A stretch of 64,000 nucleotides of DNA from Rhodobiaceae bacterium (lineage in GTDB: Bacteria > Pseudomonadota > Alphaproteobacteria > Rhizobiales > Tepidamorphaceae). The stretch is from contig JACKJP010000007.1 of the NCBI GenBank assembly GCA_020637895.1, forward strand, positions 1 to 64,000, given 5' to 3'. The notes under the pieces are model-generated. The model searched no databases. It was not told the origin of the DNA and saw only the letters and a list, made by a program, of their open reading frames with translations. The translations under genes were made by a program, and so were the position numbers. This document shows, piece by piece, positions 34,167 to 44,200 of the stretch. Numbering within the stretch: position 1 is the first letter of the stretch; each line of letters starts with the position of its first letter.

Positions 34167-34919
34167 TCAAGCGGCATCGACGAATTCGGCATAGCCCGAT
34201 TTCTCGAGCTGGCGTGCCAGTTCGGCATCGCCGGTCTTGACGATCCTGCCGCGCGAAAGAATGTGCACGACATCCGGGACGATATAATCGAGCAGACGCT
34301 GATAATGAGTAATCACCACGAAGGACCGGTCGGGCGCACGCAGCGCGTTGACGCCGTCAGCGACAATCCGCAGGGCGTCGATATCCAGACCGGAATCGGT
34401 TTCGTCGAGGACGCAAAGCTTCGGCTCCAGCAATGCCATCTGGAGGATTTCGTTGCGTTTCTTCTCGCCGCCTGAAAAGCCGACATTGAGCGGCCGCTTG
34501 AGCATTTCCTGATCAATTTGCAGCTTCTCCGCCGCGCTGCGAACCGTTCGCATGAATTCAGGCATCGTCAGTTCGTCTTCCCCGCGTGCGGCGCGTTGCG
34601 CGTTCATCGCCGCCTTCAGGAAGGTCATGGTCGCGACGCCGGGGATCTCGATCGGATACTGGAAGGCGAGGAATACGCCGGCTGCGGCGCGCTCGTCCGG
34701 TTCAAGCTCAAGCAGGTCGGTGCCGTTGAAAAGGATCTGACCTTCGGTGACTTCGTAGTCGCCCTTGCCGGCCAGTACATAGGACAAAGTCGATTTGCCC
34801 GACCCGTTCGGCCCCATGATCGCGGCGACCTGGCCATCTTCGACGATCAGGTCGATCCCGTTGAGGATCATCTTGTCCTCGTCGGCGATCTTCACGTGCA
34901 GGTTCTTGATTTCCAGCAT
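34167..34919 (-). CDS. sufC: Fe-S assembly ATPase SufC
   Basis: This 250-residue cytoplasmic ABC ATPase drives conformational change of the SufBD scaffold. Walker A is GPNGSGKSTL, the signature is FSGGEKKRNEILQ, and Walker B is CVLDETDSGLDIDAL with the Suf-typical DETDSGLD. It lies 62 bases after a small membrane-protein gene and directly before sufD. Confidence 0.97.
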   Translation of the reverse strand: MLEIKNLHVKIADEDKMILNGIDLIVEDGQVAAIMGPNGSGKSTLSYVLAGKGDYEVTEGQILFNGTDLLELEPDERAAAGVFLAFQYPIEIPGVATMTFLKAAMNAQRAARGEDELTMPEFMRTVRSAAEKLQIDQEMLKRPLNVGFSGGEKKRNEILQMALLEPKLCVLDETDSGLDIDALRIVADGVNALRAPDRSFVVITHYQRLLDYIVPDVVHILSRGRIVKTGDAELARQLEKSGYAEFVDAA

Positions 34920-34981
34920 TGCAGAATTCCTCTCGCGGCGTTTGCCGCATCAATCAAAAATGAAAACCGGTCAGGCCGGGT

Positions 34982-35149
34982 TCAAAGGCCCATTCTCGCG
35001 CGCAACAGCGGAAATGCCGTCGCGGCCACGATGCCGACGACGATGCCGATCGCGAGACGCGCGGCATGACCGCCAATTCGCGGAGCGGCGAGCGACAGCA
35101 GGCCGCATATCGCGCCATACCAGACGATCGTCGCGGGATCGAACGTCAC
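34982..35149 (-). CDS. small membrane protein inside the suf operon, unknown function
   Basis: A 55-residue frame opens with GTG (read VTFDPATIVWYG) and holds two hydrophobic segments, about 8-22 and 31-48, separated by a short basic turn (RIGGHAAR). The GTGA overlaps the sufB stop, and GAAGGGAG lies about 6 bases upstream, so translation should be coupled to sufB. Its placement between sufB and sufC is unusual, since these two are normally adjacent. I do not recognise a family. Confidence 0.6.
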   Translation of the reverse strand: MTFDPATIVWYGAICGLLSLAAPRIGGHAARLAIGIVVGIVAATAFPLLRARMGL

Positions 35150-36615
35150 CCCACGCTCCCTTCCAGACTGATGCCGATGAGTTTCTGGGTCTCGACCATG
35201 AACTCCATCGGAAGCTGCTGAATGACATCGCGCACGAAGCCATTCACGATCAGGGCCACAGCCTCTTCCTCGGAAAGGCCACGCTGGGTGCAATAGAACA
35301 TCTGATCGTCAGAAATCTTCGACGTGGTGGCTTCGTGCTCGAAGGTTGCGCTGATGTTCTTCGATTCGATATAGGGCACGGTGTGCGCGCCGCACCTGTC
35401 GCCGATGAGCAGAGAATCGCACTGCGTGAAATTGCGCGCATTCGTCGCCTTCGCATGCGCCGAGACGAGACCGCGATAGGTGTTTTGCGAGACTCCGGCA
35501 GCAATGCCTTTGGAGATGATACGGCTGGACGTGTTCTTGCCCAGATGGATCATCTTCGTGCCGCTGTCGACCTGCTGGTGCCCGTTTGAAATGGCGATTG
35601 AATAGAATTCGCCGCGCGAGTTGTCTCCGCGCAGGATGCAGCTGGGGTATTTCCAGGTAATCGCAGAGCCGGTCTCAACCTGGGTCCAGGAAATCTTCGA
35701 ATTTCGACCGCGACAATCGCCGCGCTTGGTGACGAAATTATAGATGCCACCCTTGCCTTCCTTGTCGCCCGGATACCAGTTCTGGACGGTCGAATATTTG
35801 ATCTCGGCGTCATCCAGCGCGATCAGTTCGACGACAGCGGCGTGAAGCTGGTTCTCGTCGCGCATAGGCGCGGTGCAGCCTTCCAGATAGGAGACGTAAG
35901 CTCCTTCATCCGCGATGATCAGCGTACGCTCGAACTGACCGGTGTCCTTCTCGTTGATCCGGAAATAGGTCGACAGCTCCATCGGGCAACGCACACCCTT
36001 GGGAACATAGACGAAAGACCCGTCCGAAAAGACGGCCGAATTGAGCGTTGCGTAGAAGTTGTCGCTCGGCGGAACGACGGAGCCGAGATATTTGCGGACC
36101 AGTTCCGGATGCTCACGCATCGCCTCGGAAATCGAGCAGAAGATGACCCCGGCCTTCGCCAGTTCCTTTTTGAAGGTCGTGACGACCGAAACGGAGTCGA
36201 ACACCGCATCAACCGCGACGCGCGCGCCCTCCACGCCGGCAAGCACTTCCTGCTCTTTCAGCGGGATGCCGAGCTTCTCATAGGTACGAAGCAGCTCCGG
36301 GTCGACCTCCTCCAGGCTCTTCGGCGCAGCTTGGCTTTTCGGCGCGGCATAATAGTAGAGGTTCTGAAAATCGATCTTGGGATAGTGGAGCTTCGCCCAC
36401 TCGGGCTCCTTCATCGTCAGCCAGCGGCGATAGGCATCGAGCCGCCACTCGAGCATCCATTCGGGCTCGTTCTTCTTGGCCGATATGAAGCGAACGATAT
36501 CCTCCGACAGCCCCTTGGGCGCCTTGTCCACTTCGATGGCGGTCGTGAAACCGTACTTGTATTTGTCGACGTCGATCTCTGAGACCTGATCGACCGTCTC
36601 GCGTACTGCGGGCAT
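35146..36615 (-). CDS. sufB: Fe-S cluster scaffold subunit SufB
   Basis: The 489-residue SufB builds nascent clusters with SufC and SufD. Family signatures are EPEWMLEWRLDAYRRW, PKIDFQNLYYYA, PKGVRCPMELSTYFRIN and the C-terminal EHEATTSKISDDQMFYCTQ and GFVRDVIQQLP. The ATG at 36615 has GAGGAG 6 bases upstream and is favoured over an in-frame TTG at 36639. The gene lies 63 bases after the cysteine desulfurase gene. Confidence 0.97.
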   Translation of the reverse strand: MPAVRETVDQVSEIDVDKYKYGFTTAIEVDKAPKGLSEDIVRFISAKKNEPEWMLEWRLDAYRRWLTMKEPEWAKLHYPKIDFQNLYYYAAPKSQAAPKSLEEVDPELLRTYEKLGIPLKEQEVLAGVEGARVAVDAVFDSVSVVTTFKKELAKAGVIFCSISEAMREHPELVRKYLGSVVPPSDNFYATLNSAVFSDGSFVYVPKGVRCPMELSTYFRINEKDTGQFERTLIIADEGAYVSYLEGCTAPMRDENQLHAAVVELIALDDAEIKYSTVQNWYPGDKEGKGGIYNFVTKRGDCRGRNSKISWTQVETGSAITWKYPSCILRGDNSRGEFYSIAISNGHQQVDSGTKMIHLGKNTSSRIISKGIAAGVSQNTYRGLVSAHAKATNARNFTQCDSLLIGDRCGAHTVPYIESKNISATFEHEATTSKISDDQMFYCTQRGLSEEEAVALIVNGFVRDVIQQLPMEFMVETQKLIGISLEGSVG

Positions 36616-36678
36616 CTCTTGCTCCTCTCGCGATTTCAAGGATCGCGGATTGGCGATTTCTGTTTGGCTATTTCATTT

Positions 36679-37845
36679 TCATGCCGCCGCCACGCGACCG
36701 CGCCCTTCAAGGGAACGCGTGATGTCGCGCCAGGCGGACAGGAACGTCTCAATATCTTCCTTCACCGTTTCATGACCCAGGCTCACCCGGATCGCACCAC
36801 CCGTCAGGGCGTCGTCATATCCCATTGCACGCAACACATGGGAAGCCCCAACCTTGCCGGACGAGCATGCCGAGCCGGAACTGATGCTGACACCCTTCAG
36901 GTCGAAAGCCATCAACGCCGTCTGCGCATCCAGGCCGGCCAGCGCGATGCAGGTCGTGTTGGGCAGACGTTTCGCACCGGCGCCTGCAATCACTGCATGT
37001 GGCGTAATGGACAGCAGCCCAAATTCCAAATTCTCACGCATCGCTGAAAGTCTGGCTGCTTCGCTTTCCATATCGGCAATCGCAGCCTCTGCTGCAGCCG
37101 CAAAAGCGACTGCAGCAGCCACGTTCTGCGTTCCGGCGCGTGCGCCACGCTCCTGCCCGCCACCACGCACCAGCGGATCGATTGCGAAATCGCGATTACG
37201 CAACGCTATCGCCCCAATGCCTTTCGGTCCGCCAAGCTTATGCGCGGATACGAACAGGGCATCTGCCGGACATTCGCCACGTCCAATGCTGATACGTCCA
37301 AAGGCCTGAACCGCGTCACAGACGATATAGGCATTCGACGCTCCGCATGCATCCCTCAAGTTTGCAATCGGCTGAATGACGCCGGTCTCATTGTTTGCCG
37401 CCTGAACGGCGATCATGCCGCCAGCAGCACCCTTTGCGGAAAGCTCGGCGGCGGCGGCCTCAATATCGACCGCGCCATCGCTATCAAGGGCGAGTTCGGT
37501 GACGTTCGCCTTATCGAATCTGTGCCCGGCACGAACACAATCATGCTCGCCGGCACCCAGGAAGAGCCGTGACGCGGCTGCACCTGAAAGGTTCGAACGC
37601 GGCGAAAGCAATGTGGCGGCCGCTTCACTGCCCCCCGATGTGAATATGATATCTGTCGCCCTGACATCGAGAAGTGACGCCAGCTTCTCGCGTGCCTCTT
37701 CAAGTGCCGCATGAGCCTTACGGCCTTCGGCATGAACCGACGACGGATTTCCGGTGAGCGCAAGTGCGGCATGCAACGCATCGCGCGCCTGCGCGCGCAT
37801 CGGCGCGGTCGCGTTGTAATCCAGATAGGATCGCCGACCCGTCAC
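36679..37845 (-). CDS. cysteine desulfurase, NifS/IscS-like group I
   Basis: This 388-residue PLP enzyme begins YLDYNATAPM; the PLP lysine is in VSAHKLGGPKGIGAI, and the mobile-loop cysteine is in SSGSACSSGKVGASHVL. The loop is the longer group I type, unlike SufS. It is the first gene of the suf operon as arranged here, so two desulfurases serve one operon. No iscU or iscR is visible beside it. It may feed sulfur to Suf or to tRNA thiolation. Confidence 0.93.
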   Translation of the reverse strand: MTGRRSYLDYNATAPMRAQARDALHAALALTGNPSSVHAEGRKAHAALEEAREKLASLLDVRATDIIFTSGGSEAAATLLSPRSNLSGAAASRLFLGAGEHDCVRAGHRFDKANVTELALDSDGAVDIEAAAAELSAKGAAGGMIAVQAANNETGVIQPIANLRDACGASNAYIVCDAVQAFGRISIGRGECPADALFVSAHKLGGPKGIGAIALRNRDFAIDPLVRGGGQERGARAGTQNVAAAVAFAAAAEAAIADMESEAARLSAMRENLEFGLLSITPHAVIAGAGAKRLPNTTCIALAGLDAQTALMAFDLKGVSISSGSACSSGKVGASHVLRAMGYDDALTGGAIRVSLGHETVKEDIETFLSAWRDITRSLEGRGRVAAA

Positions 37846-37988
37846 GTCCCGACATCTCCCGATACGGAGCTTTCAAATGATAGGACAACGGATAACTTGC
37901 ATCGCCGCCCTTCATTCATGATATGTAGGCCCTCCTGTTCGGACGGCCCGGCTCACCGGCAGCCATTTTGTTTGGTAACGGCGCCAGT

Positions 37989-38003
37989 TTCGAATAGTTC
38001 TAA
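37989..38003. promoter_or_regulatory. iron-control-like dyad upstream of the suf operon
   Basis: On the minus strand the site reads TTAGAA-CTA-TTCGAA, an inverted repeat with one mismatch to TTAGAA/TTCTAA. It resembles, as I recall them, the iron-control elements bound by Irr in rhizobia. It lies about 145 bases upstream of the desulfurase start, in the 251-base region shared with a divergent hydrolase. No other element in this gap could be assigned. Confidence 0.35.
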
Positions 38004-38096
38004 TTTTTCTAGGGGCGTCACCTGCCCTTGTCAAGGAATGGCGGGACGGTCCCATCGGGTTCAAACCGCCATCCGGTGCGTCAGGGAAACAACTGT

Positions 38097-38765
38097 ATGC
38101 CGGAAGTTATTTTTACCGGGCCGGCTGGTCGGCTGGAAGGCCGTTACCATCCGCCCAAGCGTCGCGACGCGCCGATCGCGATCCTGCTTCATCCGCACCC
38201 GCAATTCGGCGGGACGATGAACAACCAGATCATCTATCGCCTCTATTACATGTTTGCAGAGCGCGGCTTCGCCGTACTCCGCTTCAACAGCCGTGGTGTC
38301 GGACGCAGCCAGGGCGAATTCGATCATGGCGTGGGCGAGCTTTCGGATGCTGCGGGCGCGCTGGACTGGGTGCAGGGATTCAATCCCGATTCTCGCGCCT
38401 GCTGGATCGCCGGCTTCTCTTTCGGAGCCTGGATCGGCATGCAGCTGTTGATGCGCCGTCCGGAGGTGGAAGGTTTCATCTCGATCGCGCCACCGGCCAA
38501 TCTTTACGATTTCAGCTTCCTTGCTCCGTGCCCGTCCTCCGGCCTCATCATTCATGGTGATGCCGACCGCGTCGCACCGCCAAAGGACATCAAGGGACTT
38601 GTCGACAAGCTGAAGGCACAGAAGGGCATCCGCATCACGCAGACGATCGTCGAGGGTGCGAACCACTTCTTCGAGAACAAGGTCGACGAACTGATCGAGA
38701 ATTGCTCTGGCTATCTCGACACCCGGCTGGCGGAAATCGAGTCCGGCGAAGACTACGGACGCTGA
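38097..38765 (+). CDS. alpha/beta hydrolase
   Basis: The 222-residue protein has an alpha/beta hydrolase fold. Oxyanion-side motif HPHPQFGGTMNN, nucleophile S108 in GFSFGAWIG, the acid in IHGDADRVAPP and the histidine in EGANHFF form the triad. It looks like the widespread, mostly uncharacterised cytoplasmic hydrolases of alphaproteobacteria. The ATG at 38097 has AGGGAAA about 9 bases upstream. The substrate is unknown. Confidence 0.9.
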   Translation: MPEVIFTGPAGRLEGRYHPPKRRDAPIAILLHPHPQFGGTMNNQIIYRLYYMFAERGFAVLRFNSRGVGRSQGEFDHGVGELSDAAGALDWVQGFNPDSRACWIAGFSFGAWIGMQLLMRRPEVEGFISIAPPANLYDFSFLAPCPSSGLIIHGDADRVAPPKDIKGLVDKLKAQKGIRITQTIVEGANHFFENKVDELIENCSGYLDTRLAEIESGEDYGR

Positions 38766-38775
38766 CCGCGACCGT

Positions 38776-39891
38776 TCAGGGTGAGACGATTCGTCCTCCG
38801 GGAAGCGGGGCAGGAACGCCGGTCGTTGTCGGGAATGTAATCGGCAGGCCATATTTCACGCGGGCGGCGAGGTAGGCAAAACATTGCGCCTCGATCGCCT
38901 GCGACGTCCAGCCGACCCTCTCGGCGGGGATCGTCTCAACGCGGCATTCAAGACCGATCATCCGCAGAAGATGCGGGTTTCTGGCGCCCCCGCCCGTTGC
39001 GACGATCAATTCCGGCCTGAAGGGCAACAACGCCAGACCGGCGGCAATCGACCGGGCGCTGAACGCGGTAAGCGTCGCTGCACCGTCGGCATCCGACAGT
39101 GAATAAGCCGGAGCCGGGTCGAATGCGTCGCGATCGAGCGACTTTGGATATGGCGCTGTAAAATACGGATCGTCCATCAATTTTCGGAGGACCGCCTCGT
39201 CGGGCGATCCGGATGCCGCCAGCCGACCGCTTTCGTCAAACGGCCTTCCGGTGCGTGCCGCGACAAAGTCATCGAGCAAGGCATTCGCCGGGCCTGTATC
39301 GCAGGCGATCATGTCGCCTTCCATGTCGATTGCCGTGAAATTGGCCACACCGCCCAGATTGAGAACGACGACGGGCCTTGGCAGATCGGACCGTGCAACG
39401 AGAGCACGGTGATAGACGGGTGCGAGTGGCGCGCCCTCACCGCCTGCCGCGACGTCTGACGAACGAAAATCGAATGCGGTCTCGCACCTGAAGGCGCGGG
39501 CGATGACGGACGCATCCCCCAGTTGCACCGTTATCCCTCGGTCGGGCGCATGAAATACCGTCTGGCCGTGAAAGCCGATCAGATCGACATCGTCGGCGGT
39601 CATCTGGTTGTGTACGAAAAATGCCTCCAGCGCACGAACATGCAGCGCACCTACCAGCGCCTCCGCTTCCGTCATGACCGCGGTGCGTTCACTGCTCCCT
39701 CCAACGGATCTTGCCGACGCCTTCGCAGCCATCAGCAATTCGCGGGACTGGTGATCGAAGGTGAAGCTTTCGTGCGGCCCGAACGCAATAAGAGATTCGC
39801 CGTCGGTCTCGATAAGAGCCGTCTCGATACCGTCCATGGAGGTACCGCTCATCATACCGAGAACCCGCAACCGTTCAGTCATCTGCCCCAT
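38776..39891 (-). CDS. anmK: anhydro-N-acetylmuramic acid kinase
   Basis: The 371-residue sugar kinase phosphorylates and opens 1,6-anhydroMurNAc during cell-wall recycling. Diagnostic segments are GMMSGTSMDGIETALIET, HGQTVFHAP, NLGGVANFT, DTGPANALLDDF and TGGGARNPHLLRMI. The ATG at 39891 and a second ATG three codons later are both possible. It is convergent with the hydrolase (10 bases) and divergent from tyrS. Confidence 0.95.
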   Translation of the reverse strand: MGQMTERLRVLGMMSGTSMDGIETALIETDGESLIAFGPHESFTFDHQSRELLMAAKASARSVGGSSERTAVMTEAEALVGALHVRALEAFFVHNQMTADDVDLIGFHGQTVFHAPDRGITVQLGDASVIARAFRCETAFDFRSSDVAAGGEGAPLAPVYHRALVARSDLPRPVVVLNLGGVANFTAIDMEGDMIACDTGPANALLDDFVAARTGRPFDESGRLAASGSPDEAVLRKLMDDPYFTAPYPKSLDRDAFDPAPAYSLSDADGAATLTAFSARSIAAGLALLPFRPELIVATGGGARNPHLLRMIGLECRVETIPAERVGWTSQAIEAQCFAYLAARVKYGLPITFPTTTGVPAPLPGGRIVSP

Positions 39892-40025
39892 CGCCCAAAC
39901 AAATCGTGCATTCCGCGTTCAAACGATGCTAAACCACCGCCCGCGTGAATGATGCTGCCGAACCCTTTCTGCAGCGTTGCACAGCGTCGATCACAATAAC
40001 CTACCGACGAGACGAACGGCATACG

Positions 40026-41276
40026 ATGCGCTTCAAATCCGAATTTCTCCACACGCTGGAACAGCGCGGCTTCATCCACCAGTGCTCCGACGACGAGGGC
40101 CTCGATGCGCTCGCCCGCAAGCAGGAAATCGTCGCCTATGTCGGGTATGACTGCACCGCGCCGAGCCTTCATGTCGGTCATCTTCTGTCGATCATGATGC
40201 TGCACTGGCTCCAGGAGACCGGCAACAAGCCGATTGCACTGATGGGCGGCGGGACAACCCGGGTCGGCGATCCGTCGGGCCGCGATGAAACGCGGAAGAT
40301 CCTGACCATCGACGAGATCGATGCCAACAAGGACAGCATCAAGGGCACGTTTCAGCGCTTCCTCAAATTCGGCAGCGCGACCGACGATGCGGTCATGGTC
40401 GATAACGCCGAGTGGCTGACGAGCCTCAACTACATCGAAATGCTGCGTGAAATCGGCCGACACTTCTCCATCAACCGCATGCTGACGATGGATTCGGTTC
40501 GCATGCGGCTGGAGCGTGAACAGGAACTCTCCTTCATCGAATTCAACTACATGATCCTCCAGTCCTACGATTACGTCGAACTGGCGCGCCGCTACGGCTG
40601 CAACCTCCAGATGGGCGGTTCGGACCAGTGGGGCAACATCGTGAACGGAATCGATCTCGGTCGCCGGATGGGCACACAGCAGCTTTACGCGCTCACCTGT
40701 CCGCTCCTGACGACAGCCTCCGGCGCGAAGATGGGCAAGACCGCGGCCGGTGCCGTATGGCTCAACGCCGACATGCTCAGCCCCTGGGATTACTGGCAGT
40801 ACTGGCGCAATACCGAAGACGCCGACGTCGGACGGTTCCTGAAACTGTTTACCTTGCTTCCGATGGCCGAAATCGACAAGCTCGCAGCGCTCGCAGGGTC
40901 TGAAATCAATGAAGCCAAGAAGGTGCTCGCAACCGAGGCAACCGCGCTCATGCATGGTCGCGAAGCTGCCGATCAGGCGCAGGAAACGGCGCGGCGCACA
41001 TTCGAAGAAGGCGTAACGGCCGACAGCCTGCCGACGATCGAAGTCAGCCGTGCCGATCTTGAGATCGGGATCGGTGTGCTGAGTGCGAACGTTCAGGCCG
41101 GTTTTGTCTCCTCGACGAGCGAGGCCCGGCGTCAGGTCAAGGGCGGCGGTCTCAAAGTGAACGATGTCGTCGTTACCGACGAGAAGATGCAGCTGACGCC
41201 TGCCGACCTGAACCAGGACGGCGTCATCAAGCTCTCGATGGGCAAGAAACGTCACGCATTGCTGAAGGCCGTCTGA
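40026..41276 (+). CDS. tyrS: tyrosyl-tRNA synthetase
   Basis: This class I synthetase of 416 residues charges tRNA-Tyr. The HIGH-like motif is HVGHLLS, the KMSKS loop reads GAKMGKTAAGAVWLN, and an S4 RNA-binding domain forms the C-terminus (RQVKGGGLKVNDVVV). The ATG at 40026 (MRFKSEFLHTLEQRGF) is the natural start; upstream codons encode an unconserved stretch. It is divergent from anmK with a 134-base gap. Confidence 0.96.
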   Translation: MRFKSEFLHTLEQRGFIHQCSDDEGLDALARKQEIVAYVGYDCTAPSLHVGHLLSIMMLHWLQETGNKPIALMGGGTTRVGDPSGRDETRKILTIDEIDANKDSIKGTFQRFLKFGSATDDAVMVDNAEWLTSLNYIEMLREIGRHFSINRMLTMDSVRMRLEREQELSFIEFNYMILQSYDYVELARRYGCNLQMGGSDQWGNIVNGIDLGRRMGTQQLYALTCPLLTTASGAKMGKTAAGAVWLNADMLSPWDYWQYWRNTEDADVGRFLKLFTLLPMAEIDKLAALAGSEINEAKKVLATEATALMHGREAADQAQETARRTFEEGVTADSLPTIEVSRADLEIGIGVLSANVQAGFVSSTSEARRQVKGGGLKVNDVVVTDEKMQLTPADLNQDGVIKLSMGKKRHALLKAV

Positions 41277-41283
41277 GGCCGGG

Positions 41284-44200
41284 TCAGTTCCTGACCAGAT
41301 CGCTGGGTGCAATCGATTGCGGCGCCGATCCGTTCGACAGCGAGTTGATCGGCTGTTCGAAAATGAAGCGGAGCACGCCCGGCGTCACGGCGGAAACCGG
41401 ATTGACCGTCAGGATCGGCTGCTCGATGGAACCGCGGATCGAGTATGAAATGCCGACCAGCCCCTCGTTCTTGCGCCCGCCCAGAATGGGACCGATGATC
41501 GGAATCTTGCCGAAGATCGAATTGATCGCGTAGAGCGGGACATAAGTGCCCGCCATCCCGATGCGCTTGCGAGAAAAGTCGATCTCGCCTTCCACCGTTG
41601 CGCCCATCGCCTGCCCACGGATCACGCCGTCCTGAACGCGCACCAGATCGCCCTGCCGGGTAAATCGCAGTTCGAACTGGCGGAAGGGAAGATTGCCAGT
41701 GTTGGCGGTCTGCATGTTCGATCCCGCGCGCTGATCCCCGACTCGCAGCGCTTCCTGCTCGCCGCTGGCGACGATCTTGCCGAGACCCGTGTCGTTGGTG
41801 ATGACGAAGTCGTTGATGCGCAGGCCGCCATCTGCGTAGCCCTGCTGCTGGCCTGTGCGCGCAACGAGCACGAACGAGCCACCCTGCATGTTGGAGTAGA
41901 TACCGGCGAAGCGCATCAATGCACCAGCGTCACCGGACTTGATCGTGATGACAGCCGCCTGCCCGTCAGTCCCCGGCTTCATCGATCCTGAAAGCGCTGC
42001 ATCGTCGTCAAGCGAGCCCTCAACTTCAAAGCCCGTTGTGCGCCCGCCGGATCGCGTCAACCTGAGTTTGACGTCACTCATGGTCTGCTCGTCGTGGCCG
42101 ATTGCCTTGCCGATGCTGGCAACGATGTTCAACGGTGCCGCCGAGCCGGAATTCGCGATCCCGTCTGCATTGGCGAATGCCGCGCTCAGCACGCTTCGGA
42201 CGTCGAGGCTTTCTGCCTTGATCTCGATGTTGAGAGCGTTGGCCCTCCCGCGCTTCATGGTAACCGACGCATCGTCCGCGCGCCGCAGGCTGAAGCGCGG
42301 CAACTGCGCAGAGACGATTTCGCCACCCGGATCCAGCGTGACGTTCCCAGCGATATCGAGGCCAGAACCCGTTACGGTGAGATCCTTCAGCAGGATGCGG
42401 GTCTTGTCCCTGACCATGCGGAATTTGGCCGTCGCCGCAGCGCCCGGCGGCTTGTCGAGCCCTATCGCCGGGTAGCTCATGCGTACCGGGGTGAGATCCA
42501 GTGTCACGTCATTCGTTTCACGACCCTGCTCGTCGCGCCCGCTGACGATCTCCACGGGCAAATCGCCGGATACGAGGTCTTCCAGCGAGAAGCCCATCTT
42601 CTGCCGTTCCTCTGCGCCCAGCAATGTGGTGACGGTCTGCGTGGCACCGCTTCCGCCGAACATCTGATCGGTGAGATTGATATTCGCATCCACACCATCG
42701 ATCCGGGCGTGGCCATTGAGTGCGATGGTCGTCCCGTCAGAAGTGACCTCGAGCATACCCTCCTCGACCGTGCGGCCGTCGGCGGTATTCATCGAAAGAC
42801 CGTTCACCTTGCCGTTCACGAACACTTTCGTTTCCGCAAGTTTTACGTCCGATATCAGCGGTAGCTCAACGCGAATGTCGGCATCTGCGGTGCCTGAAAT
42901 CTTATCCGGGTCGAGCCCCTTGTCGCTGGCAAGGTTGATGGGATCGTTGTCGAGAAGTTCGACGATGGCGCCTGCATCGCCCTGCAAAGTCACGGCGACA
43001 GCGCCGGGTGGTTTGTCGCCGAACAGGTTCTTGGCGATAAAGGAACCTGCGGAGACGTCGAGCCGCTTGCCGCTGACTGTCTCCACATAGGCGCCCTGCC
43101 CGAGCCGCAGTTCGATGTTGTCGCCGTTCAGCACGGCTCTGGCGCTTGCATTGCGGATCGGGGGCATGGAGCCGAGATAGGTGAAGGCGACGTCTGACAT
43201 TGCAAATTCTAGCCGGGCTTCAAGCGGCGGTCCGCCAGCCTGCATCACGCCCGGCTGTCCGGTCAGTGAAAACTGCGCGCTCGTGATATCGCCACCAAGA
43301 ATGTGCTGGATCACCCATTCGCGTGCACCGGGTGCGGCGTATGCAGGCCAGACGCGCTTGAGCACGTCGACAGGCATTGAGGCAATTCCGCCTTCGATGC
43401 GCGCAAACGGAAGCGCGTTCAGCCCGCCGATGACACCCGAGATCGCAATCGCCGCCTCCTTGGAGGCGATATCGAAACGATCGATCCGCAATGCGCCCTG
43501 GCTTGGCATGTAGACGCCAGCCACAATGCCGCGGTCGATCGTCACCGGATCTGAGATGCCATCGCCCGATACCATGGACTTGCCGAAATCGAGACGGATG
43601 GGGACATACCCGTAAGCGAAGTTTCCTGAGCCGGGTATGCTCGCCGTCCCCTGAAACTGAATCTCGGTGCGAGCCGCCAGAATCGTCGACGGATTGACGA
43701 TCAGCTGTTCCCTGTCGGCAAGCCATATGCCGGAGATATGCGCCTCGTCGATCAGCGCACGGTGCTTCGCCGACACGCCAAGGAAACCGGCGCCGAACTT
43801 GAGATCGAACTCCGCGCCACCAAGCCGCCCGTCGGGCGCGAGGGAGCCCTTTACGCTGCCGGTAACAGGCGTGCTGAACTGGACGCCATCGTCACCCCCG
43901 GCCATGCCGGCGGTCATCCGTTCAGGAACGATGTCGGCGAGCTTGGCTTCGAATGAAAACCCGGTGTCGGAACGCCGGGCGGATATCTGCATGCTCCAGC
44001 CTATCCCCTCGCCTTCGTCACCGACGAATGCAATTCGAATAGCGTCGTCGCTGTAGTCGAGCACATAGGAACTGAGCGACACCGGTTCGGCCGCGAGCGC
44101 CTCAAGGCCTCGTCCCACACGCAGATCGTGCAGTGCGATCCAGCGGACGCCAAAGGTCCGCACGACGCCATGGGCGACTGTCAGCGAGGTCGTCGCCAGC

